Source of the DNA: an uncultured Bacteroidales bacterium
GTDB lineage: Bacteria > Bacteroidota > Bacteroidia > Bacteroidales > Bacteroidaceae
Direction: 5' to 3'
Assembly: GCA_945833885.1 (NCBI GenBank)
Contig: CAMAFY010000004.1
Span: 1 to 64,000 of the forward strand
DNA: 64,000 nt
Shown: positions 8,157-17,091 of the stretch, piece by piece
Layout of the letters: every line of letters starts with the position of its first letter
Numbering within the stretch: position 1 is the stretch's first letter
Notes under the pieces: model-generated
What the model was told of the DNA's origin: nothing
The model's input: only the letters and a program-made list of their open reading frames with translations
Databases searched by the model: none
Translations under genes and position numbers: made by a program

Positions 8157-9566
8157 ATGAAGCAGATTATCCTTCTTTTCATTCTTATATGTACGCCTTT
8201 CTGCTCAAATGCACAGTCGCTGAGGCTTCATTTGCAGGGTGGTGAGGTGCTGGAATACCCGGCATCCATGGTCGACAGCCTCGTGTTCGTTCCTGCTGAT
8301 GCCGAACAACCGACGTTCGAACTTTGGTGTGAGGATGTAGGAATCGCCTCCGCGCATCTCTATGTGCGGCCTTCGAGCGACGATTTCCGCTATTATTACG
8401 ATATCACAACGGCCAAGAGTTTTGAAAATGCCGGTGGTGTTGCAAGTATTGTCGAGAAATTCATAGAGTCAACGTCCAATACACTGACGGGAATGACGCT
8501 CAGTCAGGTACTTGAAATCGCCCTTTCGCAGGGTGAAGATGACGATGTTGTACAGAACCTTCCTTCCGATACGGAGTTCGTTTTTTACGCTATGGCTGTC
8601 GATGATAGCGGAAAGTGTTACGGTAATCCCGCCACTTATCGCTTTCGGACTTTGCCCGGCGGTGACCCTGCTGACTGCACTTATGAGATAAACTACAATA
8701 ATGTTTCTTCCAGCGGTGCTTCCATCACGATAGAACCTTCAGATCCTTCAGTACGCTATTGGTGGGGACTCTGCCCTGTATCTACGTATAGCGGCGATGC
8801 GGTTCTGATGAATCTGGTAGAATCATCCATCGATGAGTTTGCGGCCAGTTCGCAGATGAGCCGTGAAGAGGTGGTCATGTCTTACGGATGTACGGGAAGG
8901 ACAGAAGAATGGGTTGATGGTCTTGAACCTTCAACGGCGTATTATATCTTCGTGTATGCCATAAATACCGATGCCACAGCCGCAGGAAAAATGACGAAGA
9001 AGCGCTTCACAACATCTGAAAAGGACGTGTCTTCTGCTGGCTTTACGTTGTCTTACCGCTACTTCGATGGCGATGAATTGGCAACATCTTATCCCGAATC
9101 TTGTGCCAAATATGCGGGAAGTGTGGTGGTGGATGCCACAATTGAACCTAACGACGATGCGGTGAACTGGGTGATTGCTTTGGCTTCCGGCGATTTGTCT
9201 GACCTTACTTTGTATCCCGATGCGGAAACTCAGCAGGCAGTTCTCTCAGCAGGCTACTTCAATGTCCGCGAAAAGCGATTCGTAGCAAAGTGGGGAACGG
9301 CCACATTCCTTGGTTTTGCTGCCGATGCTATGGGAGTTGACGGAGCCTTGATGCGCCAGGTTGTGGAATTTAAGCAGTCTGAGGCCACGTCTGTTACGGA
9401 GTTTGACGTTTTGGAAACTGTTTCCGCACCGAGGGAAACCGATGGATTCCAGAAAGAATTGCGTGCAACCGCCTTGCCAGTGTCGGTCTTCCCCCCGAAA
9501 TCTTCTCAGACAATGTCGTCCATACGGAATTTCCGCGGTCTTTCTCACTGTCATCTGGCAGAATAA
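8157..9566 (+). CDS. Secreted protein with fibronectin-III-like repeats
   Basis: A 469-residue protein with a signal peptide ending near residue 20 (CSNAQ). A short leader-distal beta segment (LHLQGGEVLEYPASMVDSLVF) resembles that of the gene upstream. At least two repeats follow with the phrase LPSDTEFVFYAMAVDDSGK or LEPSTAYYIFVYAINTDA, typical of fibronectin-III-like domains that end TYRFRT or KKRFTT. No catalytic motif is recognised. The last 45 residues are low in secondary-structure signature but no frameshift is evident. Likely a surface-exposed binding or structural protein; function unknown. Confidence 0.62.
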   Translation: MKQIILLFILICTPFCSNAQSLRLHLQGGEVLEYPASMVDSLVFVPADAEQPTFELWCEDVGIASAHLYVRPSSDDFRYYYDITTAKSFENAGGVASIVEKFIESTSNTLTGMTLSQVLEIALSQGEDDDVVQNLPSDTEFVFYAMAVDDSGKCYGNPATYRFRTLPGGDPADCTYEINYNNVSSSGASITIEPSDPSVRYWWGLCPVSTYSGDAVLMNLVESSIDEFAASSQMSREEVVMSYGCTGRTEEWVDGLEPSTAYYIFVYAINTDATAAGKMTKKRFTTSEKDVSSAGFTLSYRYFDGDELATSYPESCAKYAGSVVVDATIEPNDDAVNWVIALASGDLSDLTLYPDAETQQAVLSAGYFNVREKRFVAKWGTATFLGFAADAMGVDGALMRQVVEFKQSEATSVTEFDVLETVSAPRETDGFQKELRATALPVSVFPPKSSQTMSSIRNFRGLSHCHLAE

Positions 9567-9610
9567 TCGCTGTATACAGTTCTGTCTTATATGGACGTTC
9601 ACGTATAGCA

Positions 9611-9649
9611 ATGGGGCTTTCTCCGAACTTTTTCCGGAGAAAGCCCCAT
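9611..9649. terminator. Bidirectional terminator
   Basis: ATGGGGCTTTCTCCG pairs perfectly with CGGAGAAAGCCCCAT around a 9-nt loop. It separates the plus-strand secreted-protein pair from the minus-strand panC gene. Confidence 0.82.
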
Positions 9650-9703
9650 ATTCTATCTGTCCATTTTGTAGATTTCCCTTGAAAAGGGGAACAACAGATG
9701 CGA

Positions 9704-10585
9704 TTATCGGTAGTTGATGTTGTCGATAAGTCGAACGGGCCGCTGGCCGCAATAGACGGTGATGCACCCCTGTATGTGCTCAGCATCGCTCCAGTTGTTG
9801 ACGGGAAGCAGGGAGGTGGCGTCAACGATTTCGAAGTATTCCACTTCCAGACCTTCGACATCATTGAGGGCATCCACAACATGTTTCTGAACCTCGGTCA
9901 CGGAAAGTGATTTGGAGAGTTCCTGACTCTGGAAAAGGATTTGGCTGATGGCTGTTGCGGTTTCGCGCTCCTTTTCGGTGAGAACTGTGTTGCGGCTTGA
10001 CATGGCAAGCCCCGATTCTTCACGTACAATGGGGCAGGGAACAAGTTGAAAATTGAAACCTTGATCGTGCATCATGGCGCGAATGACGGCAATTTGTTGG
10101 AAATCCTTTTCGCCGAAATAGGCACGGTCGGGGTCGCTCATCTCAAAAAGGCGGCTTACAATTTGGCAGACACCGTTAAAATGTCCAGGCCGGCGCGCCC
10201 CCTCCATCACGCTGTCTGTGGGTGGATAGGAGAACTGTCGGGTATCAGGTTCGGGATAAATTTCCTGAACAGACGGTGCAAAGACGACGACAGTGCGGGT
10301 GACGGCAATGGAAGCCTCGACTTCGGATTCGGTTTCTTCAATCAGTTGGCAGTCGGCCTCCAGTGTCCGGGGATAGTTGGCAAGGTCTGTTTTATCGTTA
10401 AACTGCGTAGGATTGACAAAAACACTGACGACAGTGACGTCGTTTTCACCAATGCTTCGGTGTATGAGAGATGCGTGTCCGGCATGAAGGGCACCCATAG
10501 TCGGGACGAGACCTATGGTCAGATTGGCCTTCCGGGCATTGCTGACAGCATCCTTTAGTTCGGAAATGGTATGGACGAGTTCCAT
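9704..10585 (-). CDS. panC: Pantothenate synthetase
   Basis: Condenses pantoate and beta-alanine with ATP to make pantothenate, a coenzyme A precursor. PTMGALHAGHASLI (nucleotide-binding HxGH) and FVNPTQF are visible near the N-terminus, with GEKDFQQ and MSSRN further on. I place the start at 10585 (MELVHTISEL), giving 293 residues. The open frame extends to 10657, but that upstream ATG lies inside the -7 promoter box, so it cannot be used. panD, often its partner in Bacteroidetes, is not adjacent. The promoter is a full consensus match. Confidence 0.93.
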   Translation of the reverse strand: MELVHTISELKDAVSNARKANLTIGLVPTMGALHAGHASLIHRSIGENDVTVVSVFVNPTQFNDKTDLANYPRTLEADCQLIEETESEVEASIAVTRTVVVFAPSVQEIYPEPDTRQFSYPPTDSVMEGARRPGHFNGVCQIVSRLFEMSDPDRAYFGEKDFQQIAVIRAMMHDQGFNFQLVPCPIVREESGLAMSSRNTVLTEKERETATAISQILFQSQELSKSLSVTEVQKHVVDALNDVEGLEVEYFEIVDATSLLPVNNWSDAEHIQGCITVYCGQRPVRLIDNINYR

Positions 10586-10654
10586 ATAATACGGATAAGT
10601 TTTTTTTGATTTGTTTTGAGATTGGTGGTATTCACCACAATCCCCTTCGGGTTG

Positions 10655-10686
10655 CAAAATTACTAAGGTCTATGTTTTTTGCCAAA
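10655..10686 (-). promoter_or_regulatory. Consensus promoter of panC
   Basis: On the minus strand TTTG (10686-10683) and TAATTTTG (10662-10655) are 20 bp apart, an exact Bacteroidetes consensus. Transcription would start near 10648, about 60 nt before the chosen panC start. Confidence 0.78.
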
Positions 10687-10754
10687 TTTTATCTTGTAAA
10701 ATGAGCGAAATAAAGGGTTTTCAATATTTCAATTTCGGAAATAATGCGTTTTTC

Positions 10755-10785
10755 TTTGTTATATGGCGCCTCTGATGTACTTTTG
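10755..10785 (+). promoter_or_regulatory. Consensus promoter facing the purF paralog
   Basis: TTTG at 10755-10758 and TACTTTTG at 10778-10785 are 19 bp apart. The promoter diverges from the panC promoter about 70 bp away. If it drives the next gene, the mRNA leader is about 350 nt long. Confidence 0.65.
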
Positions 10786-10791
10786 CATTTT

Positions 10792-11148
10792 CAAAAACTT
10801 GTCGTCTTTTTCTGACTTTCAAGGCGGTACTGACGGCCTTTTCTCCAGATGGCGCGGGCAACTGTATGGATGTTGCTTCCTGCATAGACGGTATTCATCG
10901 TATGACGTTTCGTACCCTTCTCTGAATTCCGTGGCGTCCAGCCATCTTTTCACGCCTGTACCCCAGTCAAACATCTTATAGACACATCTATAATATTTAT
11001 ATTGATTATGGTGGTTCCATACGAATCAGCCATAAAACAAGCATCAATATGGGTAGCGTCTGAGGTGCTTCCGGAACCGATTCTCCGTAATTTCGAAGCA
11101 ACCATGACGTAATAGCCCCCGTCAAAAACAAAACAGACAGAAAACACC
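10792..11148 (+). other. Long untranslated leader of the purF paralog
   Basis: About 350 bp without a credible gene separates the promoter from the start codon. Short hairpins are possible (AAGGC at 10821-10825 with GCCTT at 10836-10840 followed by TTCTCC; GCAAC at 10858-10862 with GTTGC at 10872-10876). I could not match it to a known riboswitch. A second promoter nearer the gene is not excluded. Confidence 0.4.
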
Positions 11149-12579
11149 ATGGGAGGATTCTTCGGAACAGCAAGCACAGTGCCTTGTATCAACGACCTGT
11201 TTTACGGCACAGACTATTGCTCGCATCTTGGCACACGGCGCGCAGGTATGGCCACTTTCTCGGAAAAGGATGGTTTCATGCGCAGCATCCACAGTCTTGA
11301 GAGCAACTATTTCCGTACGAAATTCGAGCCGGAACTGGGCAAATTTGTGGGAAATAGCGGTGTCGGAATCATTAGCGATACCGATGCGCAGCCCCAGTTA
11401 ATGAACAGTCATTTGGGAAGATTTGCCATTGTTACCGTGGCAAAGGTCATCAACCTTGAAGAATTGGCACAGCGCCTGCTTGCAGAGGGAATGACATTAA
11501 GCGAATTCTCGAGCGGAAACATCAATACTACTGAACTTATAGCATTGCTCATTTGCCGTGGAAAGAACTTCGTTGACGGTATTGAAAACGTCTTCCGCAA
11601 CGTAAAAGGAAGTTGTTCGATGCTCATCCTTACGGAAAACGGCATCATTGCCGCCCGTGATACTTGGGGACGTACTCCCATCGTCATCGGAAAGAAGGAG
11701 GGAGCATGGTGCGCAGGCAGCGAGACCACGAGTTTCCATAATTTGGGTTATGACATTGAATGCTACTTAGGTCCTGGCGAGATTGTCCGTATCACGGCCG
11801 ATGGTATGGAGCAGTTACGAAAGCCTAACAAGGGTATGCAGATCTGTTCTTTCCTTTGGGTGTACTACGGATTCCCTACTTCCTGCTACGAAGACCGGAA
11901 TGTTGAGGAAGTACGCTTCGCAACAGGTGAGGCAATGGGCCGCAAGGACGGAACGGAAGTCGATTGTGTGGCAGGAATTCCCGACTCCGGTGTGGGTATG
12001 GGATTTGGTTATGCTGCCGGACATGGCGTACCTTATCGGCGCGGAATCTGCAAGTATACCCCCACATGGCCCCGTTCTTTCACCCCCAGTGCTCAGAGTC
12101 GTCGCGAGTTCATTGCCAAGATGAAACTGATTCCGAACAAGGATGTCCTTCGCGGAAAGCGTATTGTCTTCTGTGACGACAGCATTGTTCGTGGCACACA
12201 GTTGCGTGACAACACCAAGGCCCTTCACGAGTACGGAGCCAAAGAGGTCCACATGCGTATAGCCTGTCCTCCGCTGATTTATGGTTGCCCGTTCATTGGT
12301 TTCACTTCCTCGAAGTCGGATATGGAACTCATTACACGGCGCATTATCGCAGAGTTTGAAGGCGACGCAAACAAGAACCTCGATAAATATGCCACAACGG
12401 ATTCGCCTGAATACAAGCGAATGGTGAAAGAAATCGCCGAACGTCTCAATCTCGACTCACTGAAATTCTCGAGTATAGAGGACCTTGTACAGGCTATCGG
12501 GTTGCCCAAGTGCCGTGTCTGCACGCACTGTTTCGATGGCTCCAGTTTCCATACCCTTGAAAGTGATAATATGGAATAA
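11149..12579 (+). CDS. Amidophosphoribosyltransferase-like protein lacking the N-terminal cysteine
   Basis: A 476-residue PurF homolog. PurF makes phosphoribosylamine from PRPP and glutamine in the first step of purine synthesis. The PRPP-binding loop is intact (IVFCDDSIVRGTQLR, residues 339-353) and the C-terminus keeps a CRVCTHCFDG cysteine group. The N-terminus, however, starts MGGFFGT instead of MCG: the Cys that serves as glutaminase nucleophile in canonical PurF is absent. Glutamine hydrolysis by the usual mechanism is therefore unlikely. It may be an ammonia-dependent or regulatory paralog. A strong hairpin terminator follows. Confidence 0.82.
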   Translation: MGGFFGTASTVPCINDLFYGTDYCSHLGTRRAGMATFSEKDGFMRSIHSLESNYFRTKFEPELGKFVGNSGVGIISDTDAQPQLMNSHLGRFAIVTVAKVINLEELAQRLLAEGMTLSEFSSGNINTTELIALLICRGKNFVDGIENVFRNVKGSCSMLILTENGIIAARDTWGRTPIVIGKKEGAWCAGSETTSFHNLGYDIECYLGPGEIVRITADGMEQLRKPNKGMQICSFLWVYYGFPTSCYEDRNVEEVRFATGEAMGRKDGTEVDCVAGIPDSGVGMGFGYAAGHGVPYRRGICKYTPTWPRSFTPSAQSRREFIAKMKLIPNKDVLRGKRIVFCDDSIVRGTQLRDNTKALHEYGAKEVHMRIACPPLIYGCPFIGFTSSKSDMELITRRIIAEFEGDANKNLDKYATTDSPEYKRMVKEIAERLNLDSLKFSSIEDLVQAIGLPKCRVCTHCFDGSSFHTLESDNME

Positions 12580-12658
12580 CCTGTTTCGAAGGTAAATGAT
12601 GAAGGCTCCGAGGGGCTGGAATCGTAGTCCGAACATACGTACTATTTTAGATAGTGTT

Positions 12659-12706
12659 GACAGCAACGCTCACTTCTGCTTTCGGAGGTGGGGGTTGCTG
12701 TCTTTG
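12659..12706 (+). terminator. Terminator after the purF paralog
   Basis: GACAGCAAC at 12659-12667 pairs with GTTGCTGTC at 12694-12702, followed by TTTG. It lies 80 bp past the stop codon. Confidence 0.65.
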
Positions 12707-12767
12707 TTATTGGTCTTTTAATATCGGCATTATGGAAGTTCGAAATCCGCAATTCGGCAGTCCTCGG

Positions 12768-12855
12768 AAAAAGTGCCGTACTTTCCATTAAAAAGATCGG
12801 CATTTACCATTGAAAAAAGCGGAACATTCCATTGAGAAGTACGGCAGTTTTTGTC
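12768..12855. repeat. 22-bp tandem array B (4 clear units)
   Basis: Units begin at 12768, 12790, 12812 and 12834, each 22 bp. The first contains the core AAAGTGCCGTACTTT and the first three end in CCATT. A weaker, slightly out-of-phase unit precedes the array. It lies in the convergent gap between the purF paralog and cdsA, between two terminators. Confidence 0.75.
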
Positions 12856-12939
12856 GGTATACACGTACGTTATAGTTTCCGCATGTGCGCTAAATTGTTA
12901 ATGTGTTTTAATCTTTTCCGCCATATTTTCGGCAAAATA

Positions 12940-12983
12940 AAAGCAGGAGGCAATACCCGTGGTGGGCGATTGCCTCCTGCTTT
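12940..12983 (-). terminator. Terminator of the rsfS-ftsH-cdsA block
   Basis: AAAGCAGGAGGCAAT (12940-12954) pairs perfectly with ATTGCCTCCTGCTTT (12969-12983) around a 14-nt loop. On the minus strand it is followed by TATTTTG. It lies 30 bp after the cdsA stop. Confidence 0.82.
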
Positions 12984-13011
12984 GTACAAGAGTGTTTGGA
13001 TTTGAGATGCG

Positions 13012-13857
13012 TCAACCGCAGATGAGGATGATGTAGATGAGGGCTGCCGGTATGGCAAGAAGGGCGGAATCAAAGCGGTCGAGCAGACCTCCGTGTCCGG
13101 GAAGTATCTTTCCGCTGTCTTTAATGCCCAACTGTCGCTTGATGAGGCTTTCGACAAGATCGCCCCATGTGCCGAAAATGCATACGACGAGTCCGAGTCC
13201 CATCCACTGCAACAGGCTGAATCCCGGTGAAAAATGCCAGATGACGGCGGCTGCAGCAATGGTGACCAGTCCACCGCCAATGCTGCCAACCCACGATTTG
13301 TGCGGAGAAATACGTGGGAAAAGTTTGTAGGGGATGTAGCGTCCAAGCAGTGATCCTATAAGGTATGCTCCCGTATCGCTGGTCCAAAGAAAGATGAAAA
13401 TGGCAAGTGTGTATATCCAATCGTATTGAAGGCATCGCCCAACACCATCGTAATGAACGCTGATAAGGGGGATAATGGCAAAGGGCAGGGCGATGAAGAT
13501 CTGGGAGCTGAAGGACAAAGTCCAGTTGCGGATGGGGTCGTCAGCCTTGCGGTACAGTTCGGAAATCAACAGGTAGAGCAATGTGAACCCGTAAAGTGCG
13601 AACATCTGTCCGCAGTTACCGAGGCCGGTCTTCGATTGCCATACGGCGCTGCACAGCACTACGGCTGCCATAGCACAGATGGGGCGGTTCACTTCTGCGT
13701 TGTAATGCCTGTTGGTAATGGTGCCAAATTCATAGACACATCCCGCTGCCACGAAGGCAAAGAAGAGATATGCGCTTTGAGGTCCCCATACTATGCATCC
13801 CACAAGGGCGACAGCGTAAAGGATACCTGTGATGGCTCGGATGATGAAATTCTTCAT
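13012..13857 (-). CDS. cdsA: Phosphatidate cytidylyltransferase (CDP-diacylglycerol synthase)
   Basis: This 281-residue inner-membrane enzyme makes CDP-diacylglycerol from phosphatidic acid and CTP, the branch point to all phospholipids. It has about eight hydrophobic segments, SPHKSWVGSIGG near the middle, and the C-terminal signature GDLVESLIKRQLGIKDSGKI followed by PGHGGLLDRFDS. It starts 18 bp after the ftsH stop, so the two are surely co-transcribed. A strong terminator follows. Confidence 0.94.
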   Translation of the reverse strand: MKNFIIRAITGILYAVALVGCIVWGPQSAYLFFAFVAAGCVYEFGTITNRHYNAEVNRPICAMAAVVLCSAVWQSKTGLGNCGQMFALYGFTLLYLLISELYRKADDPIRNWTLSFSSQIFIALPFAIIPLISVHYDGVGRCLQYDWIYTLAIFIFLWTSDTGAYLIGSLLGRYIPYKLFPRISPHKSWVGSIGGGLVTIAAAAVIWHFSPGFSLLQWMGLGLVVCIFGTWGDLVESLIKRQLGIKDSGKILPGHGGLLDRFDSALLAIPAALIYIILICG

Positions 13858-13875
13858 TATGGTATCGGATGAGTG

Positions 13876-15864
13876 TTACTCGTTGGTTTCTTCAGCAGGT
13901 TCTTTGGCGGAATCCTCCGTTGTCTGCGTGGCTTCCGGCTGTTCTTTCAGCAGGATTTCAGCCCTTGATTTCCAAGGACGAGGGCCGAAAATGTCCTCAA
14001 CATCCTTTGCAAAGATGACTTCCTTCTCGCAGAGCAGGTCGGCAAGACGGTTGTGTTCGCTCGCATGTTCGGTAAGCAGTTGCTTCGCACGCTCGTATTG
14101 CTGGCGAATCATCTGTTGAACCTCTTCGTCAATGAGGTTGGCCGTCTGGTCACTATAGGGCTTTACGAAACTTTCCTGGGTGTTGTAGTAGCAAAGGTTT
14201 GGCAGTCGTGTGCTCATACCCATATATGCCACCATTCCGTAGGCGCGCTTTGTCACCTTTTCAAGGTCGTTCATGGCACCGGAAGATATGTGACCGGTGA
14301 AGATTTCTTCGGCGGCACGGCCTCCGAGGGTTGCGCAAATTTCGTCGAGCATCTGTTCTTTGGTCATGATGGAGCGTTCTTCTGGCAGATACCATGCGGC
14401 GCCAAGTGCTTGTCCGCGGGGAACAATGGTCACCTTGATGAGGGGATTGGCATATTCCAACAGCCAACTTACGGTGGCATGTCCTGCCTCATGGAGGGCG
14501 ATGCTCCGCTTTTCGTCCTGAGTCATCACCTTTGTCTTGCGTTCAAGTCCGCCAATGATGCGGTCAACAGCGTTGAGGAAGTCCTGTTTCGTGACACTGT
14601 CATGGTTGTGTCGCGCTGCAATGAGTGCGGCTTCATTGCAGACATTGGCGATGTCTGCACCGGAAAATCCCGGTGTTTGCCGTGCAAGAAGTTCAATGTC
14701 AAGGTTCTTTTCCAGTTTCAACGGCTTAAGATGGACGTGGAAGATGGCAATTCGTTCGGGCAAGTCGGGAAGATCGACATGGATTTGACGGTCAAATCGT
14801 CCGGCACGTAGGAGGGCGGCATCAAGAACATCCACACGATTGGTGGCGGCAAGGATGATGACTCCGCTGTTTGTGCCGAATCCGTCCATCTCGGTCAGGA
14901 GTTGGTTGAGCGTACTTTCGCGTTCATCGTTACCTCCAAATCCGGTCTTGTTGCCTCGGGCACGGCCTATGGCATCGATTTCGTCAATGAAAATGATGCT
15001 GGGTGCCTTGGCTTTTGCCTTTTCAAACAGGTCGCGGACACGGCTTGCGCCGACTCCTACGAACATTTCCACAAAATCGGAACCCGACATGGAGAAGAAA
15101 GGGACCCCCGCCTCACCGGCAACGGCTTTGGCAAGTAGCGTCTTTCCGGTTCCCGGAGGGCCTACAAGAAGGGCTCCTTTGGGGATTTTTCCGCCCAATT
15201 CTGTGTACTTCTGGGGATTTTTCAGGAAGTCAACGATTTCCTGAACCTCCTGTTTGGCACCTTCTTGTCCGGCTACGTCTTTGAAGGTTACTTGTGGTCC
15301 GTTCTCCTTATCGTATTCTTTGGCCTTCGACTTTCCAACATTGAAGATGCCGCCTTTGCCTCCCATTCCGCCCATGTTGCGCATAAGCAGGAACCAGATG
15401 CCGAAGAAAAGGAAGATAGGAAGGATGCCTGTAAGGATTTGTCGCCAGAAAGAATTGTGCTCTTCGTAGGTCACCTTGCCTTGATAGTTTGTTGTGGTGA
15501 TGTAATCTTCCACCTTATCGGCAGAGGGATAACGTGCGGAAACCGTGGGCTTTTTCCCTACATCTTCAACACTTTTCTTGAAGACTTCGCGGATTTTCTC
15601 CGGACGGATGGTGATGCGCACCATACCTTCCGACTTGTCCACAACGAGTTCTTTTGTATATCCTTTGGCGATGTAGTTCTTTATTTCGGAATAACTCACT
15701 TCCTTGTCAAAACTTCCGGGATTGCTGTTCCCTTGATAGAGCATGATGGCAAGGGCTCCGATGATGAGAATATATATCCAATTCAGATTGAACCGTGGCA
15801 TTTTCGGACCGTCTTTATCCTTGTTGCCATTGGAGGGTTTGTTGGGTTGCTGTGAGTTCAACAT
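13876..15864 (-). CDS. ftsH: ATP-dependent zinc metalloprotease FtsH
   Basis: This 662-residue membrane-anchored AAA+ protease degrades misfolded membrane proteins and regulators. In order it has an N-terminal transmembrane segment (about 28-44), a periplasmic domain, a second segment (about 143-160), Walker A GPPGTGKT at 235-242, Walker B IIFIDEID, and the zinc-protease motif HEAGH at 458-462. A C-terminal acidic tail is rich in E and T. The order rsfS-ftsH-cdsA is typical of Bacteroidales. A 440-bp gap holding a repeat array separates it from rsfS. Confidence 0.96.
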   Translation of the reverse strand: MLNSQQPNKPSNGNKDKDGPKMPRFNLNWIYILIIGALAIMLYQGNSNPGSFDKEVSYSEIKNYIAKGYTKELVVDKSEGMVRITIRPEKIREVFKKSVEDVGKKPTVSARYPSADKVEDYITTTNYQGKVTYEEHNSFWRQILTGILPIFLFFGIWFLLMRNMGGMGGKGGIFNVGKSKAKEYDKENGPQVTFKDVAGQEGAKQEVQEIVDFLKNPQKYTELGGKIPKGALLVGPPGTGKTLLAKAVAGEAGVPFFSMSGSDFVEMFVGVGASRVRDLFEKAKAKAPSIIFIDEIDAIGRARGNKTGFGGNDERESTLNQLLTEMDGFGTNSGVIILAATNRVDVLDAALLRAGRFDRQIHVDLPDLPERIAIFHVHLKPLKLEKNLDIELLARQTPGFSGADIANVCNEAALIAARHNHDSVTKQDFLNAVDRIIGGLERKTKVMTQDEKRSIALHEAGHATVSWLLEYANPLIKVTIVPRGQALGAAWYLPEERSIMTKEQMLDEICATLGGRAAEEIFTGHISSGAMNDLEKVTKRAYGMVAYMGMSTRLPNLCYYNTQESFVKPYSDQTANLIDEEVQQMIRQQYERAKQLLTEHASEHNRLADLLCEKEVIFAKDVEDIFGPRPWKSRAEILLKEQPEATQTTEDSAKEPAEETNE

Positions 15865-16116
15865 AATTGATGGGTTGTTGTTGCGTTCTGTACTGGTGGT
15901 TAAGGGTGGGTTCTATAAGTCTTCCTCCGTAATTGTTTGTTGCCTTTGTGGCTTGCCTTTTGTTGTCTTTCGGCCTTTATGGGGATAGGCAATCCGGATT
16001 TTTTCTGTCGAAAGGCTCGCTAAACGCCTTTATTCACGGAACTTTTGCTTATGAGTGTAAAGACATAATCCGGCAAAATCTATTTGTGGAATCCACAATT
16101 AAGGGCATACGGAGTG

Positions 16117-16291
16117 GGGAAGTGCCTGTGTTTTCAGGAAATGGTTACAAAGGCTGGTTGGTCAACATTGGGAGTTTTGCATGGAATGGCTGAAATTCTT
16201 GCCTGAAAGTACGGAAAAAAGGGGATAGATGTATGGCACTTTCAGGAACAAACTTCCATATCGTTGACAGTTTTCCCCCATTGAGAAAGTT
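16117..16291. repeat. 22-bp degenerate array C between ftsH and rsfS
   Basis: Recognisable units start at 16117 (AAGTGCCTGTGTTTTC), 16161 (AACATTGGGAGTTTT), 16205 (AAAGTACGG) and about 16226 (GTATGGCACTTTC). The spacing is a multiple of 22 bp with one apparent 1-bp slip. Weaker units may extend the array left to about 16012 and right to 16305, which would fill most of the gap. It is unusual in lying inside a co-directional block rather than at its end. Confidence 0.55.
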
Positions 16292-16307
16292 CTGCAAGTC
16301 AGAGGTT

Positions 16308-16667
16308 TCAGTCTAAATCGGGGATAATTGTAATCTTGGCATCGGACCAAAGGTTATCAATATCATAGTATTCGCGCATATCAGGAACGAATACATGTAC
16401 AATGACATTTCCGTAGTCCATAGCCACCCAAAGGGAATTTTGACGGCCTGCTATCGCGGTGGGATTTTCTTTTCCTTTGACCCTTGTAACGTTTTCTATG
16501 CTGTCAACGATGCTGTCTACTTGTGAAGGGCTGTTGGCAGTGCAGATAACGAAGGCCTCGGCAGGGGCAGATGTGATGTTGCTGAGGTCCGCAATGCTGA
16601 TTTGACGTCCTTTCTTTTCTTGGATACCTTCTATGATAAGGTCGATGAGTTCTTGGGTTGTAGTCAT
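16308..16667 (-). CDS. rsfS: Ribosomal silencing factor RsfS
   Basis: RsfS binds ribosomal protein L14 on the 50S subunit and blocks subunit joining, lowering translation in poor conditions. The protein from MTTTQELIDLI is 119 residues with the family phrases DLSNITSAPAEAFVICTANSPSQVDSI, LWVAMDYGNVIVHVF and YYDIDNLWSDAKI. The open frame extends to 16856, but the upstream part overlaps the -7 box and lacks family similarity, so I use the ATG at 16667. It is first in the rsfS-ftsH-cdsA block. Confidence 0.93.
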   Translation of the reverse strand: MTTTQELIDLIIEGIQEKKGRQISIADLSNITSAPAEAFVICTANSPSQVDSIVDSIENVTRVKGKENPTAIAGRQNSLWVAMDYGNVIVHVFVPDMREYYDIDNLWSDAKITIIPDLD

Positions 16668-16853
16668 TAAAGGATGGTTCAATAAATGATTTTTCTTTGT
16701 TGTCAGGTTCTGTAGGATGGTGTTCCTGCAGTCTTTTTGAAGGTGTTTTATGGGAATTTTCCCAAGGGGAAATAGCGAAACAGCGGAGATGTCCGGCATG
16801 GTTGCAGGTGATGGGAAGAAACACCTTTGAGAAAGACTGGGGATGTTTCGCTG

Positions 16854-16861
16854 CAAATATA
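16854..16861 (-). promoter_or_regulatory. -7 box upstream of rsfS
   Basis: The minus strand reads TATATTTG followed by C, an exact TANNTTTG match. A TTTC-like -33 is visible only at a slightly long spacing of about 23 bp. Confidence 0.5.
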
Positions 16862-17001
16862 CGGTTATTTCTCCGTTTCTTCAGCGAAAGGCCTGTCATT
16901 TTTGGCATTTCCGCCTCTCCTTTTCCCGTATTTGAGAAGTCGTCTCGCCTTTTTTATCGCAAATTTATGGGTGATTCTGTCATGTTCTGCGGCAAATTAT
17001 C

Positions 17002-17009
17002 TAATTTTG
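17002..17009 (+). promoter_or_regulatory. -7 box upstream of the P-type ATPase
   Basis: TAATTTTG followed by C lies 82 bp before the ATPase start. The -33 region is poor (TTCTG). Confidence 0.5.
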
Positions 17010-17091
17010 CAGTTCACAGATGAGGAGGGATGGTGCTCATCGTGCCGCAAACATCCGAATCTATTTTGTCATCTCCCCATAAAACAACAAA

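Noticed and set aside
10586-10657. Longer panC start
   Set aside because: The upstream ATG lies within the -7 box of the panC promoter, so it would not be in the mRNA.
10792-11148. TPP or purine riboswitch in the purF-paralog leader
   Set aside because: I could not find the conserved core of either class; only small, weak hairpins are visible.
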